A stretch of DNA of 64,000 nucleotides, from assembly GCF_016907975.1 (NCBI RefSeq), contig NZ_JAFBCY010000001.1, positions 1,141,419 through 1,205,418 of the forward strand. Reading direction: 5' to 3'. Positions 1 through 9,577 of this stretch are shown in pieces (the first letter of the stretch is position 1; the number at the start of each line of letters is the position of its first letter). A model generated the notes under the pieces. The model was not told the DNA's origin and did not search any database. It saw nothing but the letters and a program-made list of their open reading frames with translations. The position numbers and the translations under genes were made by a program. Source of the DNA: Methylopila capsulata (GTDB lineage Bacteria; Pseudomonadota; Alphaproteobacteria; Rhizobiales; Methylopilaceae).

Positions 1-267
1 CGGCTCTGCCGCACGCTGTCCGGACTGCTCGACGAGATGACGCGCGTGGTCGCGCTGGGCTTCGGGGTGCAGCGCGTGCGCCCCAACATCGAGAGCGACC
101 ACACGCTCCTGATCGAGCACCTGACCGCCGGCGACGCCGACGCCGCGGAGCAGGTGGCGCGCCGGCACGTGGAGACGTTCCGGGACATGACCATGGAAAA
201 AGTCGTCGCCAGTCTGCGCGCGACCGGCGCCCCGCTCGCTCCCTCAGCCCATGTCTCGAACGGTTGA
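1..267 (+). CDS. GntR-family regulator, FCD-domain C-terminus (5' end outside window)
   Basis: The reading frame is open from the first base and ends at 267, so only about 88 C-terminal residues are visible. They include the pattern IESDHTLLIEHLTAGDADAAE followed by ARRHVETF, typical of the last helices of FCD ligand-binding domains, where His residues help bind a metal or carboxylate effector. The DNA-binding wHTH would lie upstream. The next gene starts about 8 nt after this stop, so the regulator is probably co-transcribed with, and may control, the ABC transporter operon. Ligand unknown. Confidence 0.75.
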   Translation, partial: RLCRTLSGLLDEMTRVVALGFGVQRVRPNIESDHTLLIEHLTAGDADAAEQVARRHVETFRDMTMEKVVASLRATGAPLAPSAHVSNG

Positions 268-274
268 GCCGCCG

Positions 275-1021
275 ATGTCCGTGGTGAAGGTTCAGTCGGT
301 CAGCAAATGGTTTCCGCGCCGGGACGGCGAAAGCCTCCACGTGCTGCAGAACATCGACCTCGACGTGCCGGAAAAGGCCATCGTCGCGATCGTGGGCGCC
401 TCGGGCTGCGGCAAGAGCACCTTGCTCAACATCATCGCCGGGCTGGTGACGCCCGACCGCGGCTGCGTGTTCCTGAACGGCGTGAAGGCGAGCGCCTTCG
501 AGGACTGGCGCTCGCTCACCTACATGTTCCAGGAGGACCGGCTGCTGCCCTGGCGGACCGCCACGCAGAACGTGGCTTTCGGGCTGGAGGCCGCGGGCGT
601 AGCCCGGCCGGAGCGCCGCGAGCGGGTGACGGAGACGCTGGCGCTGGTCGGCCTGTCCGGCTTCGCGGACGCCTATCCGCACGAACTGTCCGGCGGCATG
701 CGGAGCCGTGTGGCGCTCGCCCGCAGCCTCGTCACGCGGCCGCAGATTTTGCTGATGGACGAGCCGTTCTCGAAGCTCGACCCGTCGATCCGGACGCAGA
801 TGCACGACGAGGTGCTGCGCATCAAGGAGCTGATGGGCATGACGATCGTGTTCGTCACCCACGACGTGGAGGAAGCGGTGGTGCTGGCGGACAAGGTCGT
901 GGTGCTGAACCCCCGTCCCGGCCGCGTGCGCGAGACGCAGGAGATCCGCCTGCCCTACCCCCGCGATCCGCTCTCGCCCGACGTGGCCGAGCAGGCGCGC
1001 CTGCTGCGCCGGAGCCTGTGA
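275..1021 (+). CDS. ABC transporter ATP-binding protein, nitrate/sulfonate/taurine class
   Basis: Cytoplasmic ATPase of an importer like SsuB/TauB. Visible motifs are Walker A (GASGCGKST), the signature LSGGMRSRVALARS, Walker B ILLMDEP and the switch histidine in VFVTHDVEEA. I prefer the ATG at 275 (248 aa) because GGTTGAG lies 7 nt before it; an ATG at 251 overlaps the regulator gene and lacks a ribosome site. It lies directly before a permease (1024) and a binding protein (1905), completing a three-gene importer. The substrate cannot be read from the ATPase; sulfonates, nitrate, pyrimidine precursors and amides are all transported by this class. Confidence 0.9.
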   Translation: MSVVKVQSVSKWFPRRDGESLHVLQNIDLDVPEKAIVAIVGASGCGKSTLLNIIAGLVTPDRGCVFLNGVKASAFEDWRSLTYMFQEDRLLPWRTATQNVAFGLEAAGVARPERRERVTETLALVGLSGFADAYPHELSGGMRSRVALARSLVTRPQILLMDEPFSKLDPSIRTQMHDEVLRIKELMGMTIVFVTHDVEEAVVLADKVVVLNPRPGRVRETQEIRLPYPRDPLSPDVAEQARLLRRSL

Positions 1022-1023
1022 CC

Positions 1024-1863
1024 ATGAGCGCAGTTCCCGTCTCACCCGCAGCCCCCGTCGACGACGGACGGCCGAAGCCCGTCCCGGGCGCCGCGCGCGA
1101 CCGCCGGCTGAAGCTCGCCGCGCTCCGTCTCGCGCTGCTCGTGGCGCTGCTCGCCATCTGGCAGGTCGCGTCGCTCGGCGCGCCGCCCTTCGTGCTGCCG
1201 AGCCCGATGCGCGTCTGGGAGGCCTGGACGACGCTGGTCGCCTCCCCGACCTTCTGGAAGGACCTCGGCGTCACCTTCGAGCGCATCGTCACGGGCTTCG
1301 CGCTGGCCGCCATCTTCGGCGTCGTGGTCGGCCTCGTGCTCGGCGCGAGCAAGACGCTCGGCGAGTTCTTCGAGCCGGTGCTGACGCTGATCACCACCGT
1401 CTCGTCGGCGATCTGGGCGATCTTCGCGCTGATCTGGTTCGGCCTGTCGAACTGGACGACGATCTTCGTGGTGTTCATGACCGCGATGCCGTTGATCCTG
1501 ACCACGGTCTGGCAGGGCACCCGGACGGTGAACGCCGATTTCGTGGAGCTCGCGCGCACCTTCCGCATGTCGCAGGCGCAGGTGCTGACCAAGATCTACC
1601 TGCCGACGATCCTGCCGCTGTTTTTCTCGTCGGCCCGCCTCGCCTTCGGTTTCGGCGCGCGCGTCAGTCTCGTGGCGGAGACGCTCGGCGCCTCGAGCGG
1701 GGTCGGCGTCCGCCTCAAGCAGGCCGCCGACCTGCTGCAGACCGACCAGGTGTTCGCCTGGACGCTGACGCTGGTCGCGCTGATGCTCGCCCTCGAAGCC
1801 CTCGTCCTCAAGCCGCTCGAAGCCCGCCTCTTCCGCTGGAAGAAGCAGGCCGAGGCGTCGTGA
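1024..1863 (+). CDS. ABC transporter permease, SsuC/TauC-like
   Basis: About 279 aa starting with ATG two bases after the ATPase stop. The N-terminal 30 residues are Pro/Ala-rich and cytoplasmic. They are followed by about six hydrophobic segments and the conserved EAA-type loop around VELARTFRMSQAQVLTKIYLPTILP that docks on the ATPase. This is the BPD_transp_1 fold of the nitrate/taurine importer class. Its stop overlaps a GTG that could start the next frame, so translation is probably coupled to the binding-protein gene. Confidence 0.9.
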   Translation: MSAVPVSPAAPVDDGRPKPVPGAARDRRLKLAALRLALLVALLAIWQVASLGAPPFVLPSPMRVWEAWTTLVASPTFWKDLGVTFERIVTGFALAAIFGVVVGLVLGASKTLGEFFEPVLTLITTVSSAIWAIFALIWFGLSNWTTIFVVFMTAMPLILTTVWQGTRTVNADFVELARTFRMSQAQVLTKIYLPTILPLFFSSARLAFGFGARVSLVAETLGASSGVGVRLKQAADLLQTDQVFAWTLTLVALMLALEALVLKPLEARLFRWKKQAEAS

Positions 1864-1904
1864 CCGCCCGCCGCCCGCTCAACCCCGTCCGTGGAGCTTT
1901 CACC

Positions 1905-2885
1905 GTGAAGCGCATCGCAGTCCTCGCCGCCGCCTTCGCCGCGGCTCTCGTCGCGGCCGCCCCCGCGCAGGCCGAAAAGGTCCGCATCGGCTACTGGAGC
2001 TCGGGCGTCAGCCTCGGCTTCGGCGCGGTGCTGGAGACCGGCAAGTTCATGGAAAAGCAGGGGCTCGAGGTCGAATACCTCAAGTTCCCGGATGTGAACG
2101 CCCCGACCAAGGCGCTGGCGGCCGGCGCCATCGACTTCGCGATCGGCGCTCCGGCGGCGGGCGCCTTCAGCGTCGCGGTCGACGGCCTGCCGCTGTCGAT
2201 CGTGCTCGCGACCCAGGTCGCGGAGCTCGACTTCGTGGTGCCCGAGGACTCGCCCGTGAAGACCATGGCGGACCTGAAGGGCAAGAAGGTCGGCGGCTCG
2301 CCGGCCGGCAGCGCCACCGCCGCCATCACCTCGGCGATCCTCGCGACCAACTACGGCATCAAGGCCGGCGAGTACGAGGCGGTGCCCGGCAACGACCCGC
2401 GGCTGGCGCAGTTCCTGGTGCAGAAGGACATCGACGCCGCGGCGCTGCGCACAGTGACGATCGCCCTGCTCAAGGACGTCAAGCTCCGCAAGATCGGCAC
2501 CTTCCGCGAGGAGTGGACCAAGATCACCAAGCAGCCCGCGCCGCCGGTGCTCGGCGTCGGCGTCATGCGCAACGACTGGCTGAAGGCGAACCCGGAGGCT
2601 GCGGCGAAGGTGATCGCCGGCATGCGCAACGCCTACGAGTTCGGCAAATCGGACAAGACGGCGGTCGCCATGGCCCTCGCCGCCGCCGCCAACATGAAGG
2701 ACGAGGACGCCAAGGCCTACGCCGCGCTCTGGGACGGGATCTACACCGTCAGCATGGAGCCCGCCGACGTCGCCTCGCTCAAGGCTGAGTTCGACGTGTT
2801 CAAGACCATCGGCGCGGTCAAGGGCGAGCTGCCCGACGCCGCCCTCGCCACCGCGCCCTACGAGGCGTCCAAGGCCGTCAAGTGA
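1905..2885 (+). CDS. Periplasmic substrate-binding protein of SsuA/TauA type
   Basis: About 326 aa. I place the start at GTG 1905 (MKRIAVLAAAFAAALV...), preceded by a GTGGAG ribosome site; a longer frame from 1860 would put 15 odd residues in front of the signal peptide. The Sec signal ends near APAQA-EK. The mature part begins KVRIGYWSSGVSLGFGAVLE and contains DLKGKKVGGSPAGSAT, the usual NMT1/SsuA-like pattern of a two-lobed binding protein. It captures the substrate for the permease/ATPase pair upstream. No ligand is recognisable. Confidence 0.88.
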   Translation: MKRIAVLAAAFAAALVAAAPAQAEKVRIGYWSSGVSLGFGAVLETGKFMEKQGLEVEYLKFPDVNAPTKALAAGAIDFAIGAPAAGAFSVAVDGLPLSIVLATQVAELDFVVPEDSPVKTMADLKGKKVGGSPAGSATAAITSAILATNYGIKAGEYEAVPGNDPRLAQFLVQKDIDAAALRTVTIALLKDVKLRKIGTFREEWTKITKQPAPPVLGVGVMRNDWLKANPEAAAKVIAGMRNAYEFGKSDKTAVAMALAAAANMKDEDAKAYAALWDGIYTVSMEPADVASLKAEFDVFKTIGAVKGELPDAALATAPYEASKAVK

Positions 2886-2952
2886 CGGCCTGACCGCGGC
2901 TTCAACGCCAAACGACAAGCGCGAAACGCGCCGCACAAGAGAAAGCGACCCA

Positions 2953-3969
2953 ATGCCCAAGACAATGAAGGCCCTTCTGCTCAAGCAGCACGGCGACGTC
3001 TCCGACCTCGTGGTCGTGGACGACTACCCCGTCCCGACCGCGGACGCCGGCCATGTGGTGATCCGCGTCGGCGCCTCCTCGTTCAACTACCACGACGTCT
3101 TCACCGTGAAGGGCATGCCGGGCATCAAGGTGCCGCTGCCGGTGATCATCGGCCTCGACATGGCCGGCGAGATCACCGAGGTCGGCGACGGCGTCGAGGG
3201 CTGGAGCGTGGGCGACCGCGTGCTGGTCAACCCGCTCTATCCCAACAAGGGCCTGATGGGCGAAATGCTCGACGGCGGCATGGCGCAGTACTGCAAGGTC
3301 TCGGCCGGCCAGCTGATCCGCATGCCGGACAAGGTGAGCTTCGTCGACGCGGCCTCGCTGCCGGTCGCCTACGGCACCGCGCACCGCATGCTCGTGACCC
3401 ACAAGACGGTGAAGGCCGGCGACAAGGTGCTGATCCTCGGCGCCTCGGGCGGCGTCGGCACCGGCTGCGTGATGCTGGCGAAGCAACTCGGCTGCGAGGT
3501 CATCGCCTGCGCCGGCAGCGACGACAAGATGGCGCGCCTGAAGGAGCTGGGCGCCGACCACGTCGTGAACTACCGCGAGACCGACTTCTCGCGCTGGGCC
3601 ATCCAGCAGTACGGCAAGCCGCAGCGCCGGAGCTACGAAGGCGGCGTCGACGTCGTCATCAACTTCACCGGCGGCGACACCTGGGCGCCCTCGCTGAAGT
3701 GCGTGAAGCGCGGCGGCACGATCCTCACCTGCGGCGCGACCGCGGGCCACGACCCGAAGGAAGACCTCCGCTACATCTGGAGCTTCGAGCTCAAGATCAT
3801 CGGCTCCAACAGCTTCTACGACGACGACCTCGCGGCGCTCATGGACATGATCCAGGAGGGGACGCTGAAGCCGGTGGTCGACAAGGAGCTGCCGCTGGAA
3901 GAGGCCGCGGAAGGCCTCCGGATGATCCGCGACCGCGAGGTCATGGGCAAGATCGTGGTGACGCCATGA
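2953..3969 (+). CDS. MDR-family NAD(P)H-dependent oxidoreductase (quinone oxidoreductase-like, zinc-less)
   Basis: 338 aa medium-chain dehydrogenase/reductase. An N-terminal GroES-like barrel (about 1-130) is followed by a Rossmann fold with VLILGASGGVGTGCVMLAK. The catalytic-zinc GHE motif of alcohol dehydrogenases is replaced by GLDMAGEI, and the structural-zinc cysteine quartet is absent, so this is a zinc-independent reductase (QOR/enoyl reductase type). It lies 67 nt after the binding protein and overlaps the following thioesterase by ATGA. In context it probably reduces or oxidises an intermediate of the imported compound; the substrate is unknown. Confidence 0.82.
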   Translation: MPKTMKALLLKQHGDVSDLVVVDDYPVPTADAGHVVIRVGASSFNYHDVFTVKGMPGIKVPLPVIIGLDMAGEITEVGDGVEGWSVGDRVLVNPLYPNKGLMGEMLDGGMAQYCKVSAGQLIRMPDKVSFVDAASLPVAYGTAHRMLVTHKTVKAGDKVLILGASGGVGTGCVMLAKQLGCEVIACAGSDDKMARLKELGADHVVNYRETDFSRWAIQQYGKPQRRSYEGGVDVVINFTGGDTWAPSLKCVKRGGTILTCGATAGHDPKEDLRYIWSFELKIIGSNSFYDDDLAALMDMIQEGTLKPVVDKELPLEEAAEGLRMIRDREVMGKIVVTP

Positions 3970-4406
3970 GCGCCGAAAACACGAGCGAGACCAAGCCGAT
4001 GATCACCGCAGCCGAGGTCGAGGAGAAGCTGCTGCGCGGGCCCTTCCACCAGTGGCTCGGCCTCAAGGTCGTCTCGGTCGGCGACGGCGAGATCGAGCTG
4101 ACCGCGACCTGGCGGCCGGAATGGGTCGTCAACGCCGAGCGCGGCTACGTCCACGGCGGCATCCTCGCCACCCTGATCGACCTTACGGCCGACTGGGCGC
4201 TGGTCTCGAAGACCGGCCGCGGCGTGCCGACGGTGGACCTGCGCGTGGACTACCACCGCGCCGCCATGCAGGGCGACCTGACGGCGAAGGGCAAGGTCGT
4301 GAAGTTCGGCGGCACGCTTTCGGTCGCCGAGGCGCAAGTGCTTGATTCCGAAGGCCGACTGCTCGCCAGCGGCCGCGGCGTCTACATGACCGCGACGCCG
4401 AAGTGA
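3966..4406 (+). CDS. PaaI-family hotdog-fold thioesterase
   Basis: 146 aa, starting at the ATG that overlaps the previous stop (ATGA). A single hotdog domain contains VHGGILATLIDLTADWAL, the PaaI-type helix with the HGG turn where acyl-CoA binds, and VDLRVDYHRAAMQGDLTAKGKVVKFG, the standard central strand region. It probably hydrolyses an acyl-CoA made by the AMP-forming ligase three genes on, or clears stalled CoA esters. Ligase and thioesterase in one operon argue for a CoA-ester route. Confidence 0.85.
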   Translation: MSAENTSETKPMITAAEVEEKLLRGPFHQWLGLKVVSVGDGEIELTATWRPEWVVNAERGYVHGGILATLIDLTADWALVSKTGRGVPTVDLRVDYHRAAMQGDLTAKGKVVKFGGTLSVAEAQVLDSEGRLLASGRGVYMTATPK

Positions 4407-4418
4407 GGGCCTGAGGCG

Positions 4419-5225
4419 ATGGCGGACGGGACGGCGGCGGCGCTCGACCATGTGGTCGTCAACGTGCTGCGCGGCATGGACGGGGCGGCGGCGATCTTCG
4501 CCGCGCTCGGCTTCCAGCTGACGCCGCTCGGCCGCCATTCGCTGGGCTCCATCAACCACCTGATGATGACGCCGGGCGGCTATCTCGAGCTGGTCGGCGT
4601 TCCCACTGAGGGCAAGCAGCGCCAGGAGGTGCTGGACAGCCCCTTCGGCCTCAACGGCCTCGTGCTGAAAAGCGACGACGCCGACGCGACTTACGCCCGG
4701 CTCGGAGCCGCCGGCCTCGCCCCCTCCCCGCCGGTCGCGTTCTCGCGGCCGGTGGAGATCGACGGCCAGGTTCTCGACGCGCGGTTCCGCACCGTCCGGG
4801 TTCCCGCGGCGCGGTTTCCCGCCGGCCGGGTCTACTTCTGCGAGCACCTGACGCCCGAACTGGTCTGGCGGCCGGAGTGGCTCACCCACCCCAACGGCTT
4901 CGTCCGGCTCGACCGGATCGAGGTGACGTCGGGTGAACCGCGGGCTGACGCGGCGGCCTACGCCGCGGCCGCCGGGGTTAACACGGGGTTAACCGAGGAC
5001 GGCGCCGCCACCGTCGCCCTCGCCGATGATTTCGCGATCGACGTCGTTCCGGGCGACCGGCCGCGCTTCGCGACGCTCGGGCTGTCGTTCGACGGCCTCG
5101 ACGCGATCGCCGCGCGCGCCGCCGCCACGCCCGGCGCCGACTGGACGGGACCGGGGTCCGACGGGACGGCGACCCTCGCCATCCCCTCCCTCGACCTCAC
5201 CCTCGCCTGCCGGAGCCTGCGATGA
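4419..5225 (+). CDS. VOC superfamily / glyoxalase-like domain protein
   Basis: 268 aa. It begins with LDHVVVNVLRGMDGAAAIFAALGFQLTPLGRHSLGS and continues with NHLMMTPGGYLELVG, the typical first beta-alpha-beta-beta-beta module of glyoxalase_3-like proteins; HPNGFVRLDRIEV near 165-177 starts the second module. Such proteins use a His/Glu metal site for isomerisation, dioxygenation or hydrolysis, but sequence alone does not give the reaction. Its stop overlaps the start of the acyl ligase (ATGA), implying coupled translation. Confidence 0.75.
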   Translation: MADGTAAALDHVVVNVLRGMDGAAAIFAALGFQLTPLGRHSLGSINHLMMTPGGYLELVGVPTEGKQRQEVLDSPFGLNGLVLKSDDADATYARLGAAGLAPSPPVAFSRPVEIDGQVLDARFRTVRVPAARFPAGRVYFCEHLTPELVWRPEWLTHPNGFVRLDRIEVTSGEPRADAAAYAAAAGVNTGLTEDGAATVALADDFAIDVVPGDRPRFATLGLSFDGLDAIAARAAATPGADWTGPGSDGTATLAIPSLDLTLACRSLR

Positions 5226-6706
5226 ACGCCGTCACCAACCTCGGGGCCGTCCTGTCCGCGACCGGCGACGCCGCAGCCCCGGCGATCGTCGGGATCGGGC
5301 TCGACGGCTCCGAGACCCTCCTCACCCGCGGCGACCTCGACGCCATGGCGAACGCCTTCTCCCGCGGCCTCGCCGCCCACGGGATCCATCGCGGCGACCG
5401 CGTCGCGATCCTGGCGGCGAACCGGCCCGACACCGTCGCGCTTCTTCTCGGGGCGATGCGGGCGGGGGTCGTGCCCGTCCCGCTGAACTTCAAGTTCCCG
5501 GACGCGACCATCGCCCAGATCGTCGCCGACAGCGGCGCGAAGGTGGTGTTCTGCGACGCGGAGCGCCTCGACCATGCGCCGGCGGGGGTCCCCGTGGCGT
5601 CGCTCGAAACCGAACTCGACGGCTGGCTCGATCCCGGCCCGTTCGCGCCCGTCGATCCGGCGCCGGACGAGGCGGCGATGATGCTGTTCACCTCCGGCTC
5701 CACCGGCCGGCCGAAGGGCGTCCGGCTCAGCCACGCCAGCCATCTCTGGGTGGTGCGCACGCGCATGGCCGACGACGACCTCGCCGGCGAACGCATGCTG
5801 ATCGCGGCGCCCCTCTACCACATGAACGCGCTGGCCAACGCCCTGCTGGCGCTGGCGAGCGGGGCGACGGTGCTGCTGCTGCCGCAGTTCCAGGCCAGGG
5901 CCTACATCGCCGCGATCGACCGCCATCGCGCGACCTGGGCGACCGCGGTGCCCCCGATGATCGCCATGATGCTGCGCGAGAAGGAAGCGCTCGCCGGCGC
6001 CGATCTCTCCAGCGTCCGGGTGGTGCGCATGGGCTCCGCGCCGGTGAACGACGCGCTCGCGGCCCAGACCCGCGCGCTGCTGCCGAACGCCCGCATCATC
6101 AACGCCTACGGCACCACCGAGGGCGGCCCCGTGGTGTTCTCGGACCCCGACGGCGCGGCCCCGACCGGATCGGTCGGCCGCCCGCATCCGGGCGTGGAGG
6201 TCCGCCTCGTCGGCCCCGACGCCCCCGACCTCGGCGTGCTGCAGATGAAGAGCCCGGCGATCATGCTGGGCTATCATGAGCGGCCGGACGTGCGCTCGCC
6301 GATCCTGGCGGACGGGTTCTACGACTCCGGCGACGTGTTCCGGCGCGACGCCGATGGGTTCTATTTCTTCGTCGGCCGGGTCGACGACATGTTCGTCTCC
6401 GGCGGCGAGAACATCTTCCCGGGCGAGGTCGAGACCATGCTCGAGACCCATCCCGACGTGCTGCAGGCGAGCGTCGTGCCGGTGGAGGACGACATCAAGG
6501 GCCAGAAGCCGGTCGCCTTCGTGGTGCGCCGGCCGGGCTCCAGCCTCGACGAGGCGACGCTCAAGGCCTTCGCCCTCGCGAACGCCCCGGCCTACCAGCA
6601 TCCGCGCCGGGTGTGGTTCCTGGACCAGACGCCGCTCGCCTCCACCAACAAGATCGACCGCGCGGCCCTCAAGGCCCGCGCCGAGGCGGAGCTGAGGGGG
6701 TCGTGA
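5222..6706 (+). CDS. Class I adenylate-forming acyl-CoA synthetase/ligase
   Basis: 494 aa AMP-forming enzyme. The phosphate loop [18 protein letters not shown], the adenine motif [11 protein letters not shown], the hinge region [27 protein letters not shown] and the C-terminal lysine motif [12 protein letters not shown] are all present, so both conformations (adenylation, thioesterification) should work. Length matches fatty-acid/aromatic acyl-CoA ligases. It probably activates a carboxylate released from the imported compound. Substrate class is uncertain. Confidence 0.88.
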   Translation: MNAVTNLGAVLSATGDAAAPAIVGIGLDGSETLLTRGDLDAMANAFSRGLAAHGIHRGDRVAILAANRPDTVALLLGAMRAGVVPVPLNFKFPDATIAQIVADSGAKVVFCDAERLDHAPAGVPVASLETELDGWLDPGPFAPVDPAPDEAAMMLFTSGSTGRPKGVRLSHASHLWVVRTRMADDDLAGERMLIAAPLYHMNALANALLALASGATVLLLPQFQARAYIAAIDRHRATWATAVPPMIAMMLREKEALAGADLSSVRVVRMGSAPVNDALAAQTRALLPNARIINAYGTTEGGPVVFSDPDGAAPTGSVGRPHPGVEVRLVGPDAPDLGVLQMKSPAIMLGYHERPDVRSPILADGFYDSGDVFRRDADGFYFFVGRVDDMFVSGGENIFPGEVETMLETHPDVLQASVVPVEDDIKGQKPVAFVVRRPGSSLDEATLKAFALANAPAYQHPRRVWFLDQTPLASTNKIDRAALKARAEAELRGS

Positions 6707-6812
6707 AGGTGATCATCGGCCTCCGCCGCGCTGCGTCCGAGACCGGAGCGCGACGCCTCCACCCCCGGCCCCTCCCCGCAAGGGGGACGGGGGCAACGTC
6801 GAGCGTGCTCCC
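6707..6812 (+). other. Short non-coding gap with a C/G hairpin
   Basis: This 106-nt gap between the ligase and the PLP-enzyme gene holds a GC-rich inverted repeat (CCCCTCCCCG ... AGGGGGACGGGG, about 6766-6793). It lacks a following T-run, so it may be a processing or repeat element rather than a terminator. No promoter stands out. Confidence 0.35.
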
Positions 6813-7913
6813 ATGCTGACCGCCGCGACCCCCGCCTCCGCCGCCACGACCTCCGAGCCCTGCCGCCGCGCCTGGGTGGCGCAGGCGATCGCGCGGCTGG
6901 AGGCCGAGAGCGCCCGCTCCGCCGACACCCATCTGCTGCGGCTCGAACTGCCGAAGGCGCCCGGCATCGCGCTCTACCTCAAGGACGAGTCCAGCCACCC
7001 CACCGGCAGCCTCAAGCACCGGCTGGCGCGGTCGCTGTTCCTCTATGCGCTCTGCAACGGCTGGATCGGACCGGACACGCCGATCGTCGAGTCCTCCTCC
7101 GGCTCGACCGCGATCTCGGAGGCCTACTTCGCCCGGCTGCTGGGGCTCAGCTTCGTCGCGGTGATGCCGCGGTCGACCTCGCGCGAGAAGATCGCGGCGA
7201 TCGCGTTCCACGGCGGCCGGCCGCATCTCGTCGACCATGGCGACGTCTCCGGCGAGGCGCGCCGGCTGGCGGCGGAGATCGGCGGCCACTTCATGGACCA
7301 GTTCACCTACGCCGAGCGGGCGACGGACTGGCGCGGCAACAACAACATCGCCGAGACGATGTTCGCGCAGCTCGCGCTGGAGGACCGCCCGGTCCCGGAC
7401 TGGGTGGTCTGCGGCGCCGGCACCGGCGGCACCTCGGCGACGATCGGGCGCTACCTGCGCTACCGCAAGCTCTCGACCTCCCTCTGCGTGGCGGACCCGG
7501 AAAGCTCGGTGTTCCACCGCCACTACGCCGAGCGCTCGGTGACTCGGGTCGAGCGCTGCGACAGCGTGATCGAGGGCATCGGCCGCACGACGGTGGAGCC
7601 GTCCTTCGTGCCGGAGCTCGTCGACCGGATGATCGTCGCGCCGGACGCCGCGAGCGTCGCCGCCGCCCGGCTCGTCAGCGACATTCTCGGCCGCCCCTGC
7701 GGCGGCTCCACCGGCACCAACGTCTGGGCCTGCCTGACGCTGATCGAGGAAATGCAGGCGGCGGGCCGCGACGGCGCGATCGTGACGCTGCTCTGCGACA
7801 GCGGCGAGCGTTACCGCTCCACCCTGTTCGACGACGCCTGGATCGCCGGCCGCGGCCTCGACCTCGCCCCCGCGCAGGCCCGCCTCGCCGCGGTGTTCGG
7901 GCGGGACGTCTGA
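6813..7913 (+). CDS. PLP-dependent cysteine-synthase-family enzyme (fold type II)
   Basis: 366 aa. [18 protein letters not shown] carries the PLP Schiff-base lysine (K68). [18 protein letters not shown] is the substrate-carboxylate loop and [19 protein letters not shown] the phosphate-binding glycine loop. These are signatures of the cysteine synthase/CBS family. Length is close to cysteine synthases with an extended C-terminus (320-370 aa). It need not make cysteine here: family members also do beta-eliminations. Together with the next gene (gamma-glutamyltransferase-like) it hints at a thiol- or glutathione-conjugate step, but that is inference. Confidence 0.82.
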   Translation: MLTAATPASAATTSEPCRRAWVAQAIARLEAESARSADTHLLRLELPKAPGIALYLKDESSHPTGSLKHRLARSLFLYALCNGWIGPDTPIVESSSGSTAISEAYFARLLGLSFVAVMPRSTSREKIAAIAFHGGRPHLVDHGDVSGEARRLAAEIGGHFMDQFTYAERATDWRGNNNIAETMFAQLALEDRPVPDWVVCGAGTGGTSATIGRYLRYRKLSTSLCVADPESSVFHRHYAERSVTRVERCDSVIEGIGRTTVEPSFVPELVDRMIVAPDAASVAAARLVSDILGRPCGGSTGTNVWACLTLIEEMQAAGRDGAIVTLLCDSGERYRSTLFDDAWIAGRGLDLAPAQARLAAVFGRDV

Positions 7914-7954
7914 GGACGGGATGACGTGACCACGCAGACCGGAACGAGGATCCA

Positions 7955-9577
7955 ATGACCCACTTCGACTGGACCGCGGGCTATCCGTCGCGCCGCATGC
8001 CCGTGTTCGGGCGGAACGTGGTCTCGACCTCGCACCCGCTCGGGGCGCAGGCGGGGCTCAAGATGCTGCACCAGGGCGGAAACGCCGTGGACGCCGCGAT
8101 CGCCTCGGCCGCGGTGATGACGCTGGTGGAGCCCTGCAGCAACGGCCTTGGCTCCGACGCCTACTGCATCCTGTGGGACGGAAAGCAGTTGCACGGCCTC
8201 AACGCGTCGGGCGGGGCGCCGGCGGCCTGGACGCCGGACTACTTCGCCGCGAAATACGGAGAGGGCCGCGCGCGGCCGCCGATGCGCGGGTGGGACAGCG
8301 TCACCGTGCCGGGCGCGGTCGGCTCCTGGGTCGCGCTCAGCGAGCGCTTCGGCTCGCTGCCGCTGGAGGAAGTGCTGGAGCCCGCGATCGAGATCGCCGA
8401 GCGCGGCTACCTCGCGCCGACCGTCGTGCAGCAGAAATGGGACGCCGCCGCGAAGGTCCGGGACCTCGCCGGCGCGCCCGGCTTCGCCGAGCTGTTCCTG
8501 CCGCGCGGGCGCGCGCCGGAGGTGGGCGAACTGGTGACGCTGCCGGGGGCCGCGCGCACGCTGCGCGCGATCGGCGCGACCAGGGGCGACGCGTTCTACC
8601 GGGGCGAGATCGCCGAGGCGATGGCGGCCCACGCCGCCGCGAACGGCGGCGCGATGACGGTCGCGGACCTCGCGGCCTTCCGCCCGGAATGGGTCGAGCC
8701 GATCGCCAAGACCTACCGCGGCTACACGGTCCACGAGATCCCGCCGAACGGACAGGGCATCGCCGCCCTGATCGCTCTCGGCATTCTCTCGCACTTCGAT
8801 CTGGCGGAGATGGAGGCGGACGGGGTGGACGCCAACCACCTGCAGATCGAGGCGATGAAGCTCGCCTTCGCCGACACCTACGCCCATGTGGCCGACCTCG
8901 CCCACATGCGGGTGACGCCGGCGCAGCTGCTCGACGACGCCCATCTGGCGGAGGCCGCGAAGCTGATCGACCCGCGCCGCGCGCAGGTCTTCGCGCCGCG
9001 AAACCCGGTGAAGGGCGGCACGATCTACCTCACCGCGGCCGACGAGAGCGGCATGATGGTGAGCTTCATCCAGTCGAACTTCATGGGCTTCGGCTCCGGC
9101 GTCTGCCTGCCCGAATGGGGCCTGTCGCTGCAGAACCGCGGCCACGGCTTCCACCTCGATCCCGCGAGCCCGAACGTGGTGGCGCCGGGCAAGCGCCCGT
9201 TCCAGACCATCATCCCCGGCTTCCTCACCAAGGATGGCCAGCCCGTCATGAGCTTCGGCGTGATGGGCGGCAACATGCAGCCGCAGGGGCACATGCAGAC
9301 GCTGGTGCGGATGATCGACTACGCCCAGAACCCGCAGGCCGCCTGCGACGCGCCGCGCTGGCGCTTCAACGCCGGGCTCGACATCAACGTCGAGGCGACG
9401 ATGCGGGCGGAGACGATCGCGGGGCTTTCGGCGCGCGGCCACGAGATGAGCGTGATCGAGGACAGCTACCAGGACTTCGGCGCCGGCCAGTTCATCTGGC
9501 GCATGGGCGATCCGGGCGTCGAGGGCTACGCCGCGGCGAGCGACCCCCGCCGCGACGGCTACGCCGCGGTGAGCTGA
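7955..9577 (+). CDS. Gamma-glutamyltransferase family protein, cytoplasmic YwrD-like
   Basis: 540 aa Ntn-hydrolase precursor. The predicted self-cleavage/nucleophile threonine is T356 in VKGGTIYLTAADESG, which would give a large subunit of about 355 and a small subunit of about 185 residues. FMGFGSGVCLPEWGLSLQNRG matches the conserved small-subunit region. No signal peptide is seen, unlike periplasmic Ggt, so it belongs to the cytoplasmic GGT-like group, whose substrates include gamma-glutamyl compounds and other N-acyl amides. It is the last gene of the first operon. Specificity unknown. Confidence 0.85.
   Translation: MTHFDWTAGYPSRRMPVFGRNVVSTSHPLGAQAGLKMLHQGGNAVDAAIASAAVMTLVEPCSNGLGSDAYCILWDGKQLHGLNASGGAPAAWTPDYFAAKYGEGRARPPMRGWDSVTVPGAVGSWVALSERFGSLPLEEVLEPAIEIAERGYLAPTVVQQKWDAAAKVRDLAGAPGFAELFLPRGRAPEVGELVTLPGAARTLRAIGATRGDAFYRGEIAEAMAAHAAANGGAMTVADLAAFRPEWVEPIAKTYRGYTVHEIPPNGQGIAALIALGILSHFDLAEMEADGVDANHLQIEAMKLAFADTYAHVADLAHMRVTPAQLLDDAHLAEAAKLIDPRRAQVFAPRNPVKGGTIYLTAADESGMMVSFIQSNFMGFGSGVCLPEWGLSLQNRGHGFHLDPASPNVVAPGKRPFQTIIPGFLTKDGQPVMSFGVMGGNMQPQGHMQTLVRMIDYAQNPQAACDAPRWRFNAGLDINVEATMRAETIAGLSARGHEMSVIEDSYQDFGAGQFIWRMGDPGVEGYAAASDPRRDGYAAVS

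Noticed and set aside
4958..6601. 547-codon minus-strand frame opposite the acyl-CoA ligase
   Set aside because: Low-complexity composition and full overlap with a gene carrying all adenylate-forming motifs.
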